A stretch of 32,216 nucleotides of DNA from Lentisphaerae bacterium RIFOXYC12_FULL_60_16 (lineage in GTDB: Bacteria; Verrucomicrobiota; Kiritimatiellia; UBA8416; YA12-FULL-60-10), in the NCBI GenBank assembly GCA_001803315.1, contig MHBQ01000132.1:78650-110865 (forward strand), written 5' to 3'. The position numbers and the translations under genes were made by a program. Below, in pieces: positions 15,045-21,854 of the stretch. Within the stretch, counting starts at the first letter, position 1, and each line of letters starts with the position of its first letter. The notes under the pieces were generated by a model. It searched no databases, had not been told where the DNA came from, and saw only the letters and a list, made by a program, of their open reading frames with translations.

Positions 15045-15065
15045 CCCGGCATTCAAACTGCCGGG
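15045..15065 (-). promoter_or_regulatory. Leader hairpin of the 9338-15030 operon
   Basis: CCCGGCA (15045-15051) and TGCCGGG (15059-15065) form a perfect 7-bp stem with a 7-base loop, three bases before the ribosome site of the first gene. It could tune translation or serve as an operator. There is no T-run. Confidence 0.45.
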
Positions 15066-15155
15066 CAACACACCCTAGGTTACGAAGTGATGATGGCTGA
15101 ACCGGAACCATAAGACAAGTCCAGAGCATTGCCGTATCCCGTGTATCGCCGGAGC

Positions 15156-15184
15156 TTGACCCTGTGCGAAGTGAAGGGTATGGT
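15156..15184 (+). promoter_or_regulatory. Promoter of the SNF2 helicase gene
   Basis: TTGACC (15156-15161), a 17-base spacer and TATGGT (15179-15184). It lies inside the longest possible reading frame of the helicase, so transcription would start near 15191. This favours a start codon at 15225 or 15249 rather than any upstream one. Confidence 0.55.
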
Positions 15185-15248
15185 TTTGGTTTTACTGTGG
15201 AAGTTTTATGCATTGCGGCTTGGAATGGTGTCCACCCGGGTGGTTGAA

Positions 15249-18200
15249 ATGGCCTCTGGCTTAACCCAAAAATTGCTGACCGATTGGGGGGGATCCCAGA
15301 TTGTGCGGGACGCCGAATCCCTGCTCAACCGCGGCCTGGTCCTGGAAGCCGCCTATGAACCGCCCCTGCTGAAAGGTGCTGTCCTGGTCAACAACCAGCG
15401 TCTGCAAACCGCCCTGAAGGTCCTGCCGGACGGTACGGTTGAAAACCTCTGCCCCTGTTACGCCAACCGGGAACGGGGCCTGATTTGCGTGCATGTCATT
15501 GCCCTCGGGCTGATGATCGTGAAACGGGAAACCGACCCGTTGCGGGATGTCAAATACCAGGAGGAATTTCGTCGTGCCTCCCGCCTGGCATCCATTCCCG
15601 ACACCGCCTACCTGAAACGGGTTCCACCCTACACGCCGGGAGCCATTCCGGCCAGCCTGACCTTCATCCTGCCGGAAACCTGGCTGGCAGATTTTACCCG
15701 GGGAACCGTCGATATCCGTTGTGAAATCTCCGTGCATAACCAGGTATTGCCGCCGGAGTCCCTGCCGCCGGGGGTATTGTTGTCGTTCAGCAAGCGCGAG
15801 GAAGCCCTGCTGTTTGTGCTGGAAGACATCGCCGAAGGCCCCCTGCGGCATACCCTGCATTGCCGGGATACCGATTTCCTGAACGTGCTCCGCCTTCGCC
15901 GGGGCCAGACACTGGAATGCGACCGACACACGGCCATCCAGGTCCAGTCCACGCCCATGAACACGGTCCTCAAGCTTGACCTTGACCGGGAGACGGGCGA
16001 ATTGATCCTGATCGCACACACCGAACTGCCGTTCAAGAATCCCGGCGAATTCCCCACCCACCTGATCACGGCACGCGAGGGCTGGGTATACGGCGCCGGA
16101 CATTGCTGGCCACTGGCCGAACTGCTGCCGGGGCCCTACCGTTCCGTCTACCAGGAACCGGTCATCATCCCCCGGCCCGGCGTGTTGAACTTCCTTCGGT
16201 GTGAACTCCCCCTGCTCCAGGAGAAGACGCCCGTCGAGACCGATGTCTCGGAAGATTGGTTCACCGTGGATCCCGCCGTACCCGCCTTCCGCCTGCTGGT
16301 CCAGGGAAGCCTGGCCTCACTGGCCAGCACCCTGTTCGCACAGTATGCAAACGGCATGGAAATCCCCGCCGGTAAGGCGGACACCAAAGGCCCGTTTGCC
16401 ATTCCGGACCCCCAGGATCTGACCCGCTACCTGGTACGCAACCTGGAAGCCGAACGCCGTGCCCTGCAAACCCTGGAATCCTTCGGGCTGAACGCCTTGA
16501 CCGGCGATTCCATTGCGCCCCGGGTGGGCAAACGGGATGTCCTCAATTTCCTCGGCGGAATCATACCCGCCCTGCGGCGACGCGGGTGGACCATCAACCT
16601 GGAGGGACGGGCTTCCGCCTGCATGGAATCCGCGGATTTTGCAACCCCCATCGTGCACATCGAGTCCCAGGGATCCGGCCAGCGGTGGTTCGAGGTAAAC
16701 TTCTCCTTCGAGGATACCAACGGATCCAAGCTTGATCCGGCAGAGATCCACCTGGCCCTGCGCAAGGGGGAATCGTTCATTGAACGGGGGGGACGCACCA
16801 TCCTGCTGGACTCGGAAGCGGTGCAGTCCCTGCACGACGTTTTTTCCGACTGTTCAACCAGCGATGGATCGGCGCCGGGCTCCTTCCGGGTTGATTCCCT
16901 GTATGGACCCTACCTGAAGACCTCGCTGGATGTGCTCGACGGGGTGGATGTCGAGGCTCCCCCTTCCTGGCGTGACCAGGCGGAACGGCTGGCCCCTTCG
17001 CTCAACCGGACCCCGGCCCCGATCGACGCCGTCAATGCGGCCCGGCTGCGCCCCTACCAGGTATCCGGCGTCAACTGGTTGTATACCCTATCCCGGAGCG
17101 GGTTCTGCGGAATCCTGGCCGATGAAATGGGGCTTGGAAAAACCATCCAGGCGCTGGTCTGGATACAGGCGCTGCTGGGCGAAGGGGGCGCCGCTCCCGT
17201 CCTGATCGTCTGCCCGACCAGCCTCGTGGAAAACTGGCAGGAGGAAGCCGCCCGGTTCACCCCCGGCATCCGGGCACTGGCACTCACGGGCGCTGAACGG
17301 CACGCGTGGTGGGAACAGCTCGATTCCTACCAGATGTTGATCACGTCCTATTCCCTCATGCGGCGGGACATCGAGCATTATGAACAACGGGAATTCCTGG
17401 CCGTGGTGCTGGACGAGGCCCAGCACATCAAGAACCGCTCCACCCGCAATGCCGTGGCCACCAAACAGCTCCGGGCCCGGCACCGGTTGGTCCTCACCGG
17501 CACCCCGATGGAAAACAGCGTCACCGACCTCTGGTCCATCATGGATTTCCTGATGCCCGGCTACCTGGGCCGGCATGATGCGTTCCGTCAACGGTTCGAC
17601 CTTCCCATCTCGAAGGGTGGCGCCGAAGCCGAACAGGCGACCGCGGTCCTGAAACGCAAACTGTCGCCGTTTCTTTTGCGCCGCCTGAAATCCGATGTCG
17701 CCAAGGACCTGCCGCCCAAGATCCAGCGGGTATCCTTCTGCCACCTGAACCCCGACCAGAAAGTGGTGTATGCCGCCATACTCGATCAATCGCGGCGAAA
17801 CATCCAGAACCTGGTCCGGCAACGCGGATTCGAACGGTGCCGCATGGAGATACTGGCCACACTCATGCGGCTCCGGCAGGTATGCTGCCACCTCGATTTA
17901 CTGAAAATGCCCGACCTCAAACCCGAGAACCCCTCGGCCAAGTGCGACCTGTTCTGGGAACTGGTGGATGAAGCCATGGACGGCGGGCACCGCATCCTGG
18001 TCTTCAGCCAGTTTGTATCCATGCTGACCATCCTGAAGCGTACGCTCGATGACCGGGGCGTGTCCTATTGTTACCTCGACGGCGCCTCGCGGGAACGGAT
18101 GAAAAGCGTCCACCAATTCAACCAGGACCGGTCCATCCCGATTTTCCTGATCAGTCTCAAGGCCGGCGGAACCGGCTTGAACCTGACCGGCGCCGACATG

Positions 18201-18446
18201 GTCATCCATTTCGATCCCTGGTGGAATCCGGCCGTGGAAGACCAGGCCACCGACCGGGCCTACCGGATCGGCCAGCAACGCACCGTCTACAGCATCAAGC
18301 TGATAACCCGGGACACCGTGGAGGAGAAAGTGCTTGCCCTCCAGGACCGCAAACGCGAACTCATTGCCGCCACCGTCGAATCGGACGAAGCCGTGATGCA
18401 GAACCTTTCCTGGGACGATATCAAGGAACTGCTCGATCTCGGATAA
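15249..18446 (+). CDS. SWIM zinc-finger SNF2-family helicase
   Basis: About 1065 residues. The N-terminus contains a SWIM-type zinc finger, CPCYANRERGLICVH (Cys68, Cys70, Cys80, His82 from the start used here). The middle 500 residues are a poorly conserved accessory region. The SF2/SNF2 motor is at the C-terminus: DEMGLGKTIQ (about 625), VLDEAQHIKN (about 720), LTGTPMENSVTDLWSIMDFL, HRILVFSQFVSMLTILKRTL, LKAGGTGLNLTGADMVIHFD and ATDRAYRIGQQRTV. SNF2 motors move along double-stranded DNA to remodel protein-DNA complexes. The bacterial SWIM-SNF2 class is linked to transcription or RNA polymerase recycling by analogy with RapA, but this paralogue's role is unknown. The ATG at 15249 has GGGTGG five bases upstream; 15225 is the alternative. 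An open frame extends to 15129, but its first part holds the promoter. Confidence 0.9.
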   Translation: MASGLTQKLLTDWGGSQIVRDAESLLNRGLVLEAAYEPPLLKGAVLVNNQRLQTALKVLPDGTVENLCPCYANRERGLICVHVIALGLMIVKRETDPLRDVKYQEEFRRASRLASIPDTAYLKRVPPYTPGAIPASLTFILPETWLADFTRGTVDIRCEISVHNQVLPPESLPPGVLLSFSKREEALLFVLEDIAEGPLRHTLHCRDTDFLNVLRLRRGQTLECDRHTAIQVQSTPMNTVLKLDLDRETGELILIAHTELPFKNPGEFPTHLITAREGWVYGAGHCWPLAELLPGPYRSVYQEPVIIPRPGVLNFLRCELPLLQEKTPVETDVSEDWFTVDPAVPAFRLLVQGSLASLASTLFAQYANGMEIPAGKADTKGPFAIPDPQDLTRYLVRNLEAERRALQTLESFGLNALTGDSIAPRVGKRDVLNFLGGIIPALRRRGWTINLEGRASACMESADFATPIVHIESQGSGQRWFEVNFSFEDTNGSKLDPAEIHLALRKGESFIERGGRTILLDSEAVQSLHDVFSDCSTSDGSAPGSFRVDSLYGPYLKTSLDVLDGVDVEAPPSWRDQAERLAPSLNRTPAPIDAVNAARLRPYQVSGVNWLYTLSRSGFCGILADEMGLGKTIQALVWIQALLGEGGAAPVLIVCPTSLVENWQEEAARFTPGIRALALTGAERHAWWEQLDSYQMLITSYSLMRRDIEHYEQREFLAVVLDEAQHIKNRSTRNAVATKQLRARHRLVLTGTPMENSVTDLWSIMDFLMPGYLGRHDAFRQRFDLPISKGGAEAEQATAVLKRKLSPFLLRRLKSDVAKDLPPKIQRVSFCHLNPDQKVVYAAILDQSRRNIQNLVRQRGFERCRMEILATLMRLRQVCCHLDLLKMPDLKPENPSAKCDLFWELVDEAMDGGHRILVFSQFVSMLTILKRTLDDRGVSYCYLDGASRERMKSVHQFNQDRSIPIFLISLKAGGTGLNLTGADMVIHFDPWWNPAVEDQATDRAYRIGQQRTVYSIKLITRDTVEEKVLALQDRKRELIAATVESDEAVMQNLSWDDIKELLDLG

Positions 18447-18937
18447 CCCGGCCGCGCTCAACCGCTCATTCCCCGCATATCGACGGGGGCCGGCCGCGGG
18501 GGCGCATCTGTGAGTTTGTCATTTCCGCTGGAGCCGGCCCGGATGCTGTCTGATTGTGCTGGACACCCGGCTACGGATATGGGATGAACCGCGCCTGTCT
18601 GGTTGTTTGAAGTTTGGCAGTACGCCCGTCCCCGCCTGAACCGGCGTACCTGTATCGTGTCTCGCGAGGCTGATGAAGCTCCGTCTAACCCGCGGAAAGG
18701 AGTCAAGAACGGCAGTTACTGATACGCATGTTGAATCCATTCTTCCGGTAGTACCGGTCACCAGTCGTTTCGAACGGACTGTTGAATGGATTGGTATGGT
18801 GTGTCGGCAACACATGCCGCGGGTTGCAGGTGCTTGACGAGTCTCGTACATCCACCGAATTCATCCCCGTGGGATTGTGTCCCGACCTTGGACGGTTCGA
18901 AATTTAACGTACGATAAAAATATCAGGAGTCTACAAA
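18447..18937. other. 491-bp non-coding interval rich in inverted repeats
   Basis: No convincing gene lies here. It contains GTACGCC/GGCGTAC (18620-18626 with 18643-18649), GTATC/GATAC (18652-18656 with 18721-18725), a 9-bp stem AATCCATTC/GAATGGATT (18734-18742 with 18784-18792) enclosing two hairpins (CCGGT-AGT-ACCGG at 18745-18757; CAGTC/GACTG at 18762-18781), TGTGT-CGGCA-ACACA (18800-18814), and GGGA/TCCC near 18870-18883. GC content is visibly lower than in the flanking genes. A 54-codon ORF (MKLRLTRGKES...) has codon choice unlike the neighbours. The promoter of the 18938 gene sits at the right end. Candidate structured RNA or old remnant; I could not match it to tmRNA, RNase P RNA, SRP RNA or a tRNA. 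Confidence 0.5.
18888..18915 (+). promoter_or_regulatory. Candidate promoter of the 18938 gene
   Basis: TTGGAC (18888-18893), a 16-base spacer, TACGAT (18910-18915). The start would be near 18922, giving a very short leader with AGGAG at 18925-18929. Confidence 0.45.
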
Positions 18938-19246
18938 ATGAAGCGTTTCGCAGCAGTGTTGGCAGTTCTGTTGGTGGCAGGAATGGTCGGAATCGCGATG
19001 GCGGATGAAGCAGCCGCCGTAGTGGTCAAGGGCAAACTCGAGGTCGTAAAGGCCGATGACGGAACCGTGGCCAAGGTCACCGTGACCGCCGAAGACGGCG
19101 CCGTGGTGGTCGTCAAGGCTGGCGATATGCAAGCCAAGCTCGTTGAACTGGCCGGCCAGATGGTCGCCGTCAAGGGCGTTGTGACCAAGGATGGCGATGC
19201 GAACATCCTGACCGCCCAGGGCTTTGAGAAAGTCGAACAGAAGTAA
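18938..19246 (+). CDS. Small exported protein, function unknown
   Basis: 102 residues with a clear Sec signal peptide (MKRFAAVLAVLLVAGMVGIA, then MADE; likely cut after AMA). The mature 80 residues alternate short beta-strands: VVVKGKLEVVKADDGTVAKV, TVTAEDGAVVVVKAGDMQAK and MVAVKGVVTKDGDANILTAQ. The pattern 'G.v.v...dg....v.v.a.dg..v.v' ending in 'G.V....g...l.v..' suggests a small OB-fold-like barrel, of the kind in periplasmic BOF/YgiW-type proteins, though this is only a pattern match. No cysteine is present in the mature part. The ribosome site AGGAG is strong, and an intrinsic terminator follows at 19276, so it is monocistronic. Confidence 0.85.
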   Translation: MKRFAAVLAVLLVAGMVGIAMADEAAAVVVKGKLEVVKADDGTVAKVTVTAEDGAVVVVKAGDMQAKLVELAGQMVAVKGVVTKDGDANILTAQGFEKVEQK

Positions 19247-19275
19247 CATTCGGCTTAATTAAGCTGCATCACATG

Positions 19276-19306
19276 GCGCCGCCCCGGTTCCGGGGCGGCG
19301 CTTTTT
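19276..19306 (+). terminator. Intrinsic terminator after the 18938 gene
   Basis: A perfect 10-bp GC-rich stem (19276-19285 with 19292-19301), loop GGTTCC, then five T (19302-19306). Confidence 0.95.
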
Positions 19307-19342
19307 ATTCCCCACCGGGCCGCTGGTCATATCGTGCAGTCC

Positions 19343-19371
19343 TTGACAAACCACGGCTCCTCGCCTATTGA
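19343..19371 (+). promoter_or_regulatory. Promoter of the Cys-rich protein gene
   Basis: TTGACA (19343-19348, a perfect -35), a 17-base spacer, TATTGA (19366-19371). The start would be near 19378, with a leader of about 48 bases and the strong ribosome site GGAGG at 19411. Confidence 0.55.
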
Positions 19372-19425
19372 TACCGGCATGCAACGACCTTTCGGTTCAT
19401 TGCGTTCTAAGGAGGATAAGGCATC

Positions 19426-19899
19426 ATGAAGAATGGTATTACGGGTATTCTGGCTGTCTGTCTCATCGCAACCATGAACGGCTTTGCAGCCGATCCTGCT
19501 CCGGCTGCGGCAACCCCTGCTCCGGCTGTAGCAGCTCCTGCTCCGGCTGTAGCAGCCCCTGCTCCTGTCGCGGCAAAACCGATGGTTGTTAAGGATGTTG
19601 CCTGTTTCATATGTGAAAAATGCGCCAAGGTGGAACTCAAGGCTGCGAAATGCTGCGGAGCCGACATGACCGCCTTGAAAGTGCTCGAGATCAAGGCCGG
19701 CAAGGCCAACTGCTGTACGTGCAAGGCCGATTGCAAATGCAAGATGAATCCAGACGATCCTTACCAATGTAGCTGCGGCAAGGACGTCCGCGAAGTCAGC
19801 GTCGGCGGCAAGTTCGCCTGCGCGGATGGGAAATGCCTGGCGTTGTCAGCCGAAGCCGGCACGTGCGCCTGCGGCAAGAAGATGGTCCAGGTTCCGTAA
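19426..19899 (+). CDS. Exported cysteine-rich protein with Ala-Pro repeat linker
   Basis: 157 residues. A Sec signal peptide (MKNGITGILAVCLIATMNGF, then AADP) is followed by an Ala-Pro linker made of seven-residue repeats (PAPAVAA). The mature C-terminal domain has 16 cysteines in about 100 residues, as CFICEKC, KCC, CCTCKADCKCK, CSCGK, FACADGKC and TCACGKK. Pairs of the form CxC, CxxC and CC are close enough to bind several metal ions or an iron-sulphur centre, or to form disulphides if exported. CSCGK and CACGK look like two related zinc-ribbon half-knuckles. I recognise no named family; a metal-binding or metal-storage role is inferred from the cysteines only. A single strong promoter and a terminator (19929) bracket it. 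Confidence 0.85.
   Translation: MKNGITGILAVCLIATMNGFAADPAPAAATPAPAVAAPAPAVAAPAPVAAKPMVVKDVACFICEKCAKVELKAAKCCGADMTALKVLEIKAGKANCCTCKADCKCKMNPDDPYQCSCGKDVREVSVGGKFACADGKCLALSAEAGTCACGKKMVQVP
19495..19572 (+). repeat. 21-bp tandem repeat encoding the Ala-Pro linker
   Basis: Units start at 19495, 19516 and 19537 with a partial fourth at 19558. Units two and three are nearly identical (CCTGCTCCGGCTGTAGCAGC). Each encodes seven residues, so gain or loss of a unit keeps the frame and changes only linker length. Confidence 0.9.
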
Positions 19900-19928
19900 C
19901 CGGATCATCACGGTTTCGTGTTTGAGGG

Positions 19929-19960
19929 AAAGGCCTCCGCCGACTGGTGCGGAGGCCTTT
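19929..19960. terminator. Intrinsic terminator between convergent genes
   Basis: A perfect 12-bp stem AAAGGCCTCCGC (19929-19940) with GCGGAGGCCTTT (19949-19960), loop of eight bases. The plus-strand side runs into TTTTCATTT. The minus side ends in only three T, so it works mainly for the Cys-rich gene and perhaps weakly for the transporter operon. Confidence 0.85.
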
Positions 19961-20113
19961 TCATTTCGGATCGGAGTGCGGATCCGTATCGATATCGAGC
20001 GGGGCATGAATGTTGTCCCGGTCCACAATCAGGATCTTCCGGACGCACACCGCCACCAGCAACAGGATGGCCGTCCACGACACGAGCAGCATAGCCCATC
20101 CCAACAGGTTCAT
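19961..20113 (-). CDS. MetS-like small subunit of the NSS transporter
   Basis: A 50-residue protein: MNLLGWAMLLVSWTAILLLV (one transmembrane helix), then AVCVRKILIVDRDNIHAPLD and a short acidic tail. Its ATG overlaps the transporter stop (ATGA) and has GGGAGG six bases upstream. Small single-span proteins in this position are the MetS-type partners of neurotransmitter:sodium symporters, first described for the methionine transporter MetPS of Corynebacterium. A general annotation pipeline would probably miss it, because it is hidden at the end of a longer unrelated open frame. The call rests on size, topology, overlap and position rather than a strong motif. Confidence 0.75.
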   Translation of the reverse strand: MNLLGWAMLLVSWTAILLLVAVCVRKILIVDRDNIHAPLDIDTDPHSDPK

Positions 20114-21708
20114 GCCGCACCTCCCGTCCCCTGCCTTGCAGGGAGTTTCCGCTTCCAGGCAACGCGTATCATCCACAGTAATCCAACCAGGAAGGCCAGC
20201 AGGAACGTACGAACCAGCAGGATGACGCCATTCACGGACCCGGCTTGAACACGGATGCCGTCCACCCAACTGACCGAGATATCCCACCCCATCGGCTTGG
20301 CGATCCATGGTACCCAGCTGAAAATCGCCCAGTACAGTAAAATGGCGCCCAAGTATACCGGCGTCACATAGAAAACCCCTTTTAACCAGCCCGGCAGCCG
20401 GATATCGCCGCCCCGGTGAAGTTCCTCCCAACCTCGTGCCACCCCCATATAGCGGATAAACACCAGCACTTCGATCATGGCACATATCACGATGGCCAGG
20501 GTGGCGCCCCAGAAATCAAATTCATCCAGGACTCCCATCGACAACCCGAAGATGCAGGCATGGCTGCATACAAAGGCAAAGATGCCGATCACCGTGACCG
20601 CCCGATGCCGGGTCCAACCGAATTCGTCCTCCAGGAACGACACCAGCGGTTGCATAAGCGATATCGAGGAGGTTATGCCCGCAAGGAACAACAGGAAAAA
20701 CCAGTAGAACCCGAAGACATCACCCCAGGGGATACCGTTAAAGATGCACGGCATGGTCACAAACCCCAGGTCAAAGGAACTTTGGGCCATGGCCCGGGTC
20801 TGCTCCAGCCCGAAAAAGAGATACGCCGCGGGGATCACCAGACTGCCGCCAATCACCACCTCAACCATCTCATTCATGCCGCAGGCGGTTGTCGAGGACA
20901 GGACCACATCATCCTGTTCACGCAGGTAGGAGGCGTAGGTCATGATGGCGCCCAGACCGACACTCAAGGTGAAGAATATCTGGCCGGCCGCTTCAATCCA
21001 AACGGTGGGATTGCGCAACGCCCCGAAATCGGGATTCCACATGAATCCCAGCGCCTGGTTCAACGTCCGGTCCGGCATGTCCGGAACCGGTGAATCCATG
21101 GTCCAGATACGGATGACCAGGAGGACCCCGCCCACCAGCAATACCGGAATGGCGATCTTGCACAGAAATTCAATTCCGCGGGTCAGGCCACGGTAAACCA
21201 CCATCATGTTCACCGCAAACGTGATCAGGAAGAAGCCATAGGCGGGTCCCAGCGAACTGCCGTCCGTCAACCCCTGGAATCCCTGCAGGAAGGTTTTCAT
21301 AGCCAGGGGTTCGGCAACGTTCCGGTACGTGCCGGCCAATGAAAACACACTGAAGGCCAGGCACCATGATTCGATGTAGGTGTAATACAGGAAAATGACG
21401 GCAGGCACAAACAAACCGAGAACCCCCAGATATTTGGCCCAGGGTTTCCGGACCACCGCATCCAGGATGCCCGGCAAACTCCCGTGGGAATAACGTCCGC
21501 CATATCGGCCCATGCTCCACTCCATCCAGCACAGGGGAATCCCCAGCAACAGGAAGGAAATGAAATACGGAATCATGAAGGCGCCGCCGCCGTTGCGGCA
21601 GGCAACCGCGGGAAACCGCAGAAAATTTCCCAACCCGATGGCGCTGCCCGCAACCGCCAGAATAATCCCGATACGGGAGCCCCAGTGTTCACGCCCTCGT
21701 TCCGCCAT
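20110..21708 (-). CDS. LeuT-type sodium-dependent amino-acid symporter (NSS/SNF family)
   Basis: 532 residues with about twelve membrane helices. It is strikingly like LeuT of Aquifex as I remember it: REHWGSRIGIILAVAGSAIG, then LGNFLRFPAVACRNGGGAFM, LYYTYIESW, GQIFFTLSVGLGAIMTYASY and FLAGITSSISLMQPLVSFLE. Sodium ligands are visible: the Ala and Asn of SAIGLGN, the Thr of MTYAS, the Asn of CGMNEMVEV, and Thr-Ser of GITSS. The Tyr of YYTYIES matches the substrate-contacting Tyr. The substrate is probably a neutral amino acid; which one is not determinable. The ATG at 21708 has GGGAGG six bases upstream; the ATG one codon earlier is too close to that site. Forms an operon with the MetS-like small gene. 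Confidence 0.95.
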   Translation of the reverse strand: MAERGREHWGSRIGIILAVAGSAIGLGNFLRFPAVACRNGGGAFMIPYFISFLLLGIPLCWMEWSMGRYGGRYSHGSLPGILDAVVRKPWAKYLGVLGLFVPAVIFLYYTYIESWCLAFSVFSLAGTYRNVAEPLAMKTFLQGFQGLTDGSSLGPAYGFFLITFAVNMMVVYRGLTRGIEFLCKIAIPVLLVGGVLLVIRIWTMDSPVPDMPDRTLNQALGFMWNPDFGALRNPTVWIEAAGQIFFTLSVGLGAIMTYASYLREQDDVVLSSTTACGMNEMVEVVIGGSLVIPAAYLFFGLEQTRAMAQSSFDLGFVTMPCIFNGIPWGDVFGFYWFFLLFLAGITSSISLMQPLVSFLEDEFGWTRHRAVTVIGIFAFVCSHACIFGLSMGVLDEFDFWGATLAIVICAMIEVLVFIRYMGVARGWEELHRGGDIRLPGWLKGVFYVTPVYLGAILLYWAIFSWVPWIAKPMGWDISVSWVDGIRVQAGSVNGVILLVRTFLLAFLVGLLWMIRVAWKRKLPARQGTGGAA

Positions 21709-21758
21709 CATAAACCTCCCGATAATGAGTCGGTATCGTATGGGTTAAACCGGATGGA

Positions 21759-21786
21759 ATCGTAACACAATCACCCGATCCTTCAA
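21759..21786 (-). promoter_or_regulatory. Candidate promoter of the transporter operon
   Basis: Minus strand: TTGAAG (21786-21781), a 16-base spacer, TACGAT (21764-21759). It lies in the 146-base interval between the divergent transporter and PLP-enzyme genes. Confidence 0.35.
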
Positions 21787-21854
21787 CGAAAAGCATATTG
21801 TCGGAAACCTGTCTCCACACTTGCCTTTTTAACCGGAATGGCCTTTGCTGGGGC

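Noticed and set aside
15261-18461. Several minus-strand open frames of 140-280 codons across the SNF2 gene
   Set aside because: Antisense to a full set of SNF2 motifs; composition is that of reverse-strand shadows.
18471-18488. CCCCG/CGGGG hairpin after the SNF2 stop as a terminator
   Set aside because: The stem is short and no T-run follows; termination here is not supported.
18674-18838. 54-codon plus-strand ORF beginning MKLRLTRGKES
   Set aside because: Weak ribosome site and codon third positions unlike the neighbouring genes; no recognisable domain. Kept only as part of the structured interval.
18519-18851. 110-codon minus-strand open frame in the non-coding interval
   Set aside because: Rich in Arg/Ser/Thr, without a ribosome site or motif, and it covers the inverted repeats; it looks like chance reading through structured sequence.
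18887-18905. GGTTCGAAAT resembling a tRNA T-loop
   Set aside because: No acceptor stem, anticodon arm or D-loop can be built around it, and it coincides with a better promoter match.
19961-20485. 174-codon minus-strand frame covering the end of the transporter
   Set aside because: Only its last 50 codons are real, as the MetS-like small protein; the rest is a shifted-frame shadow of the transporter.
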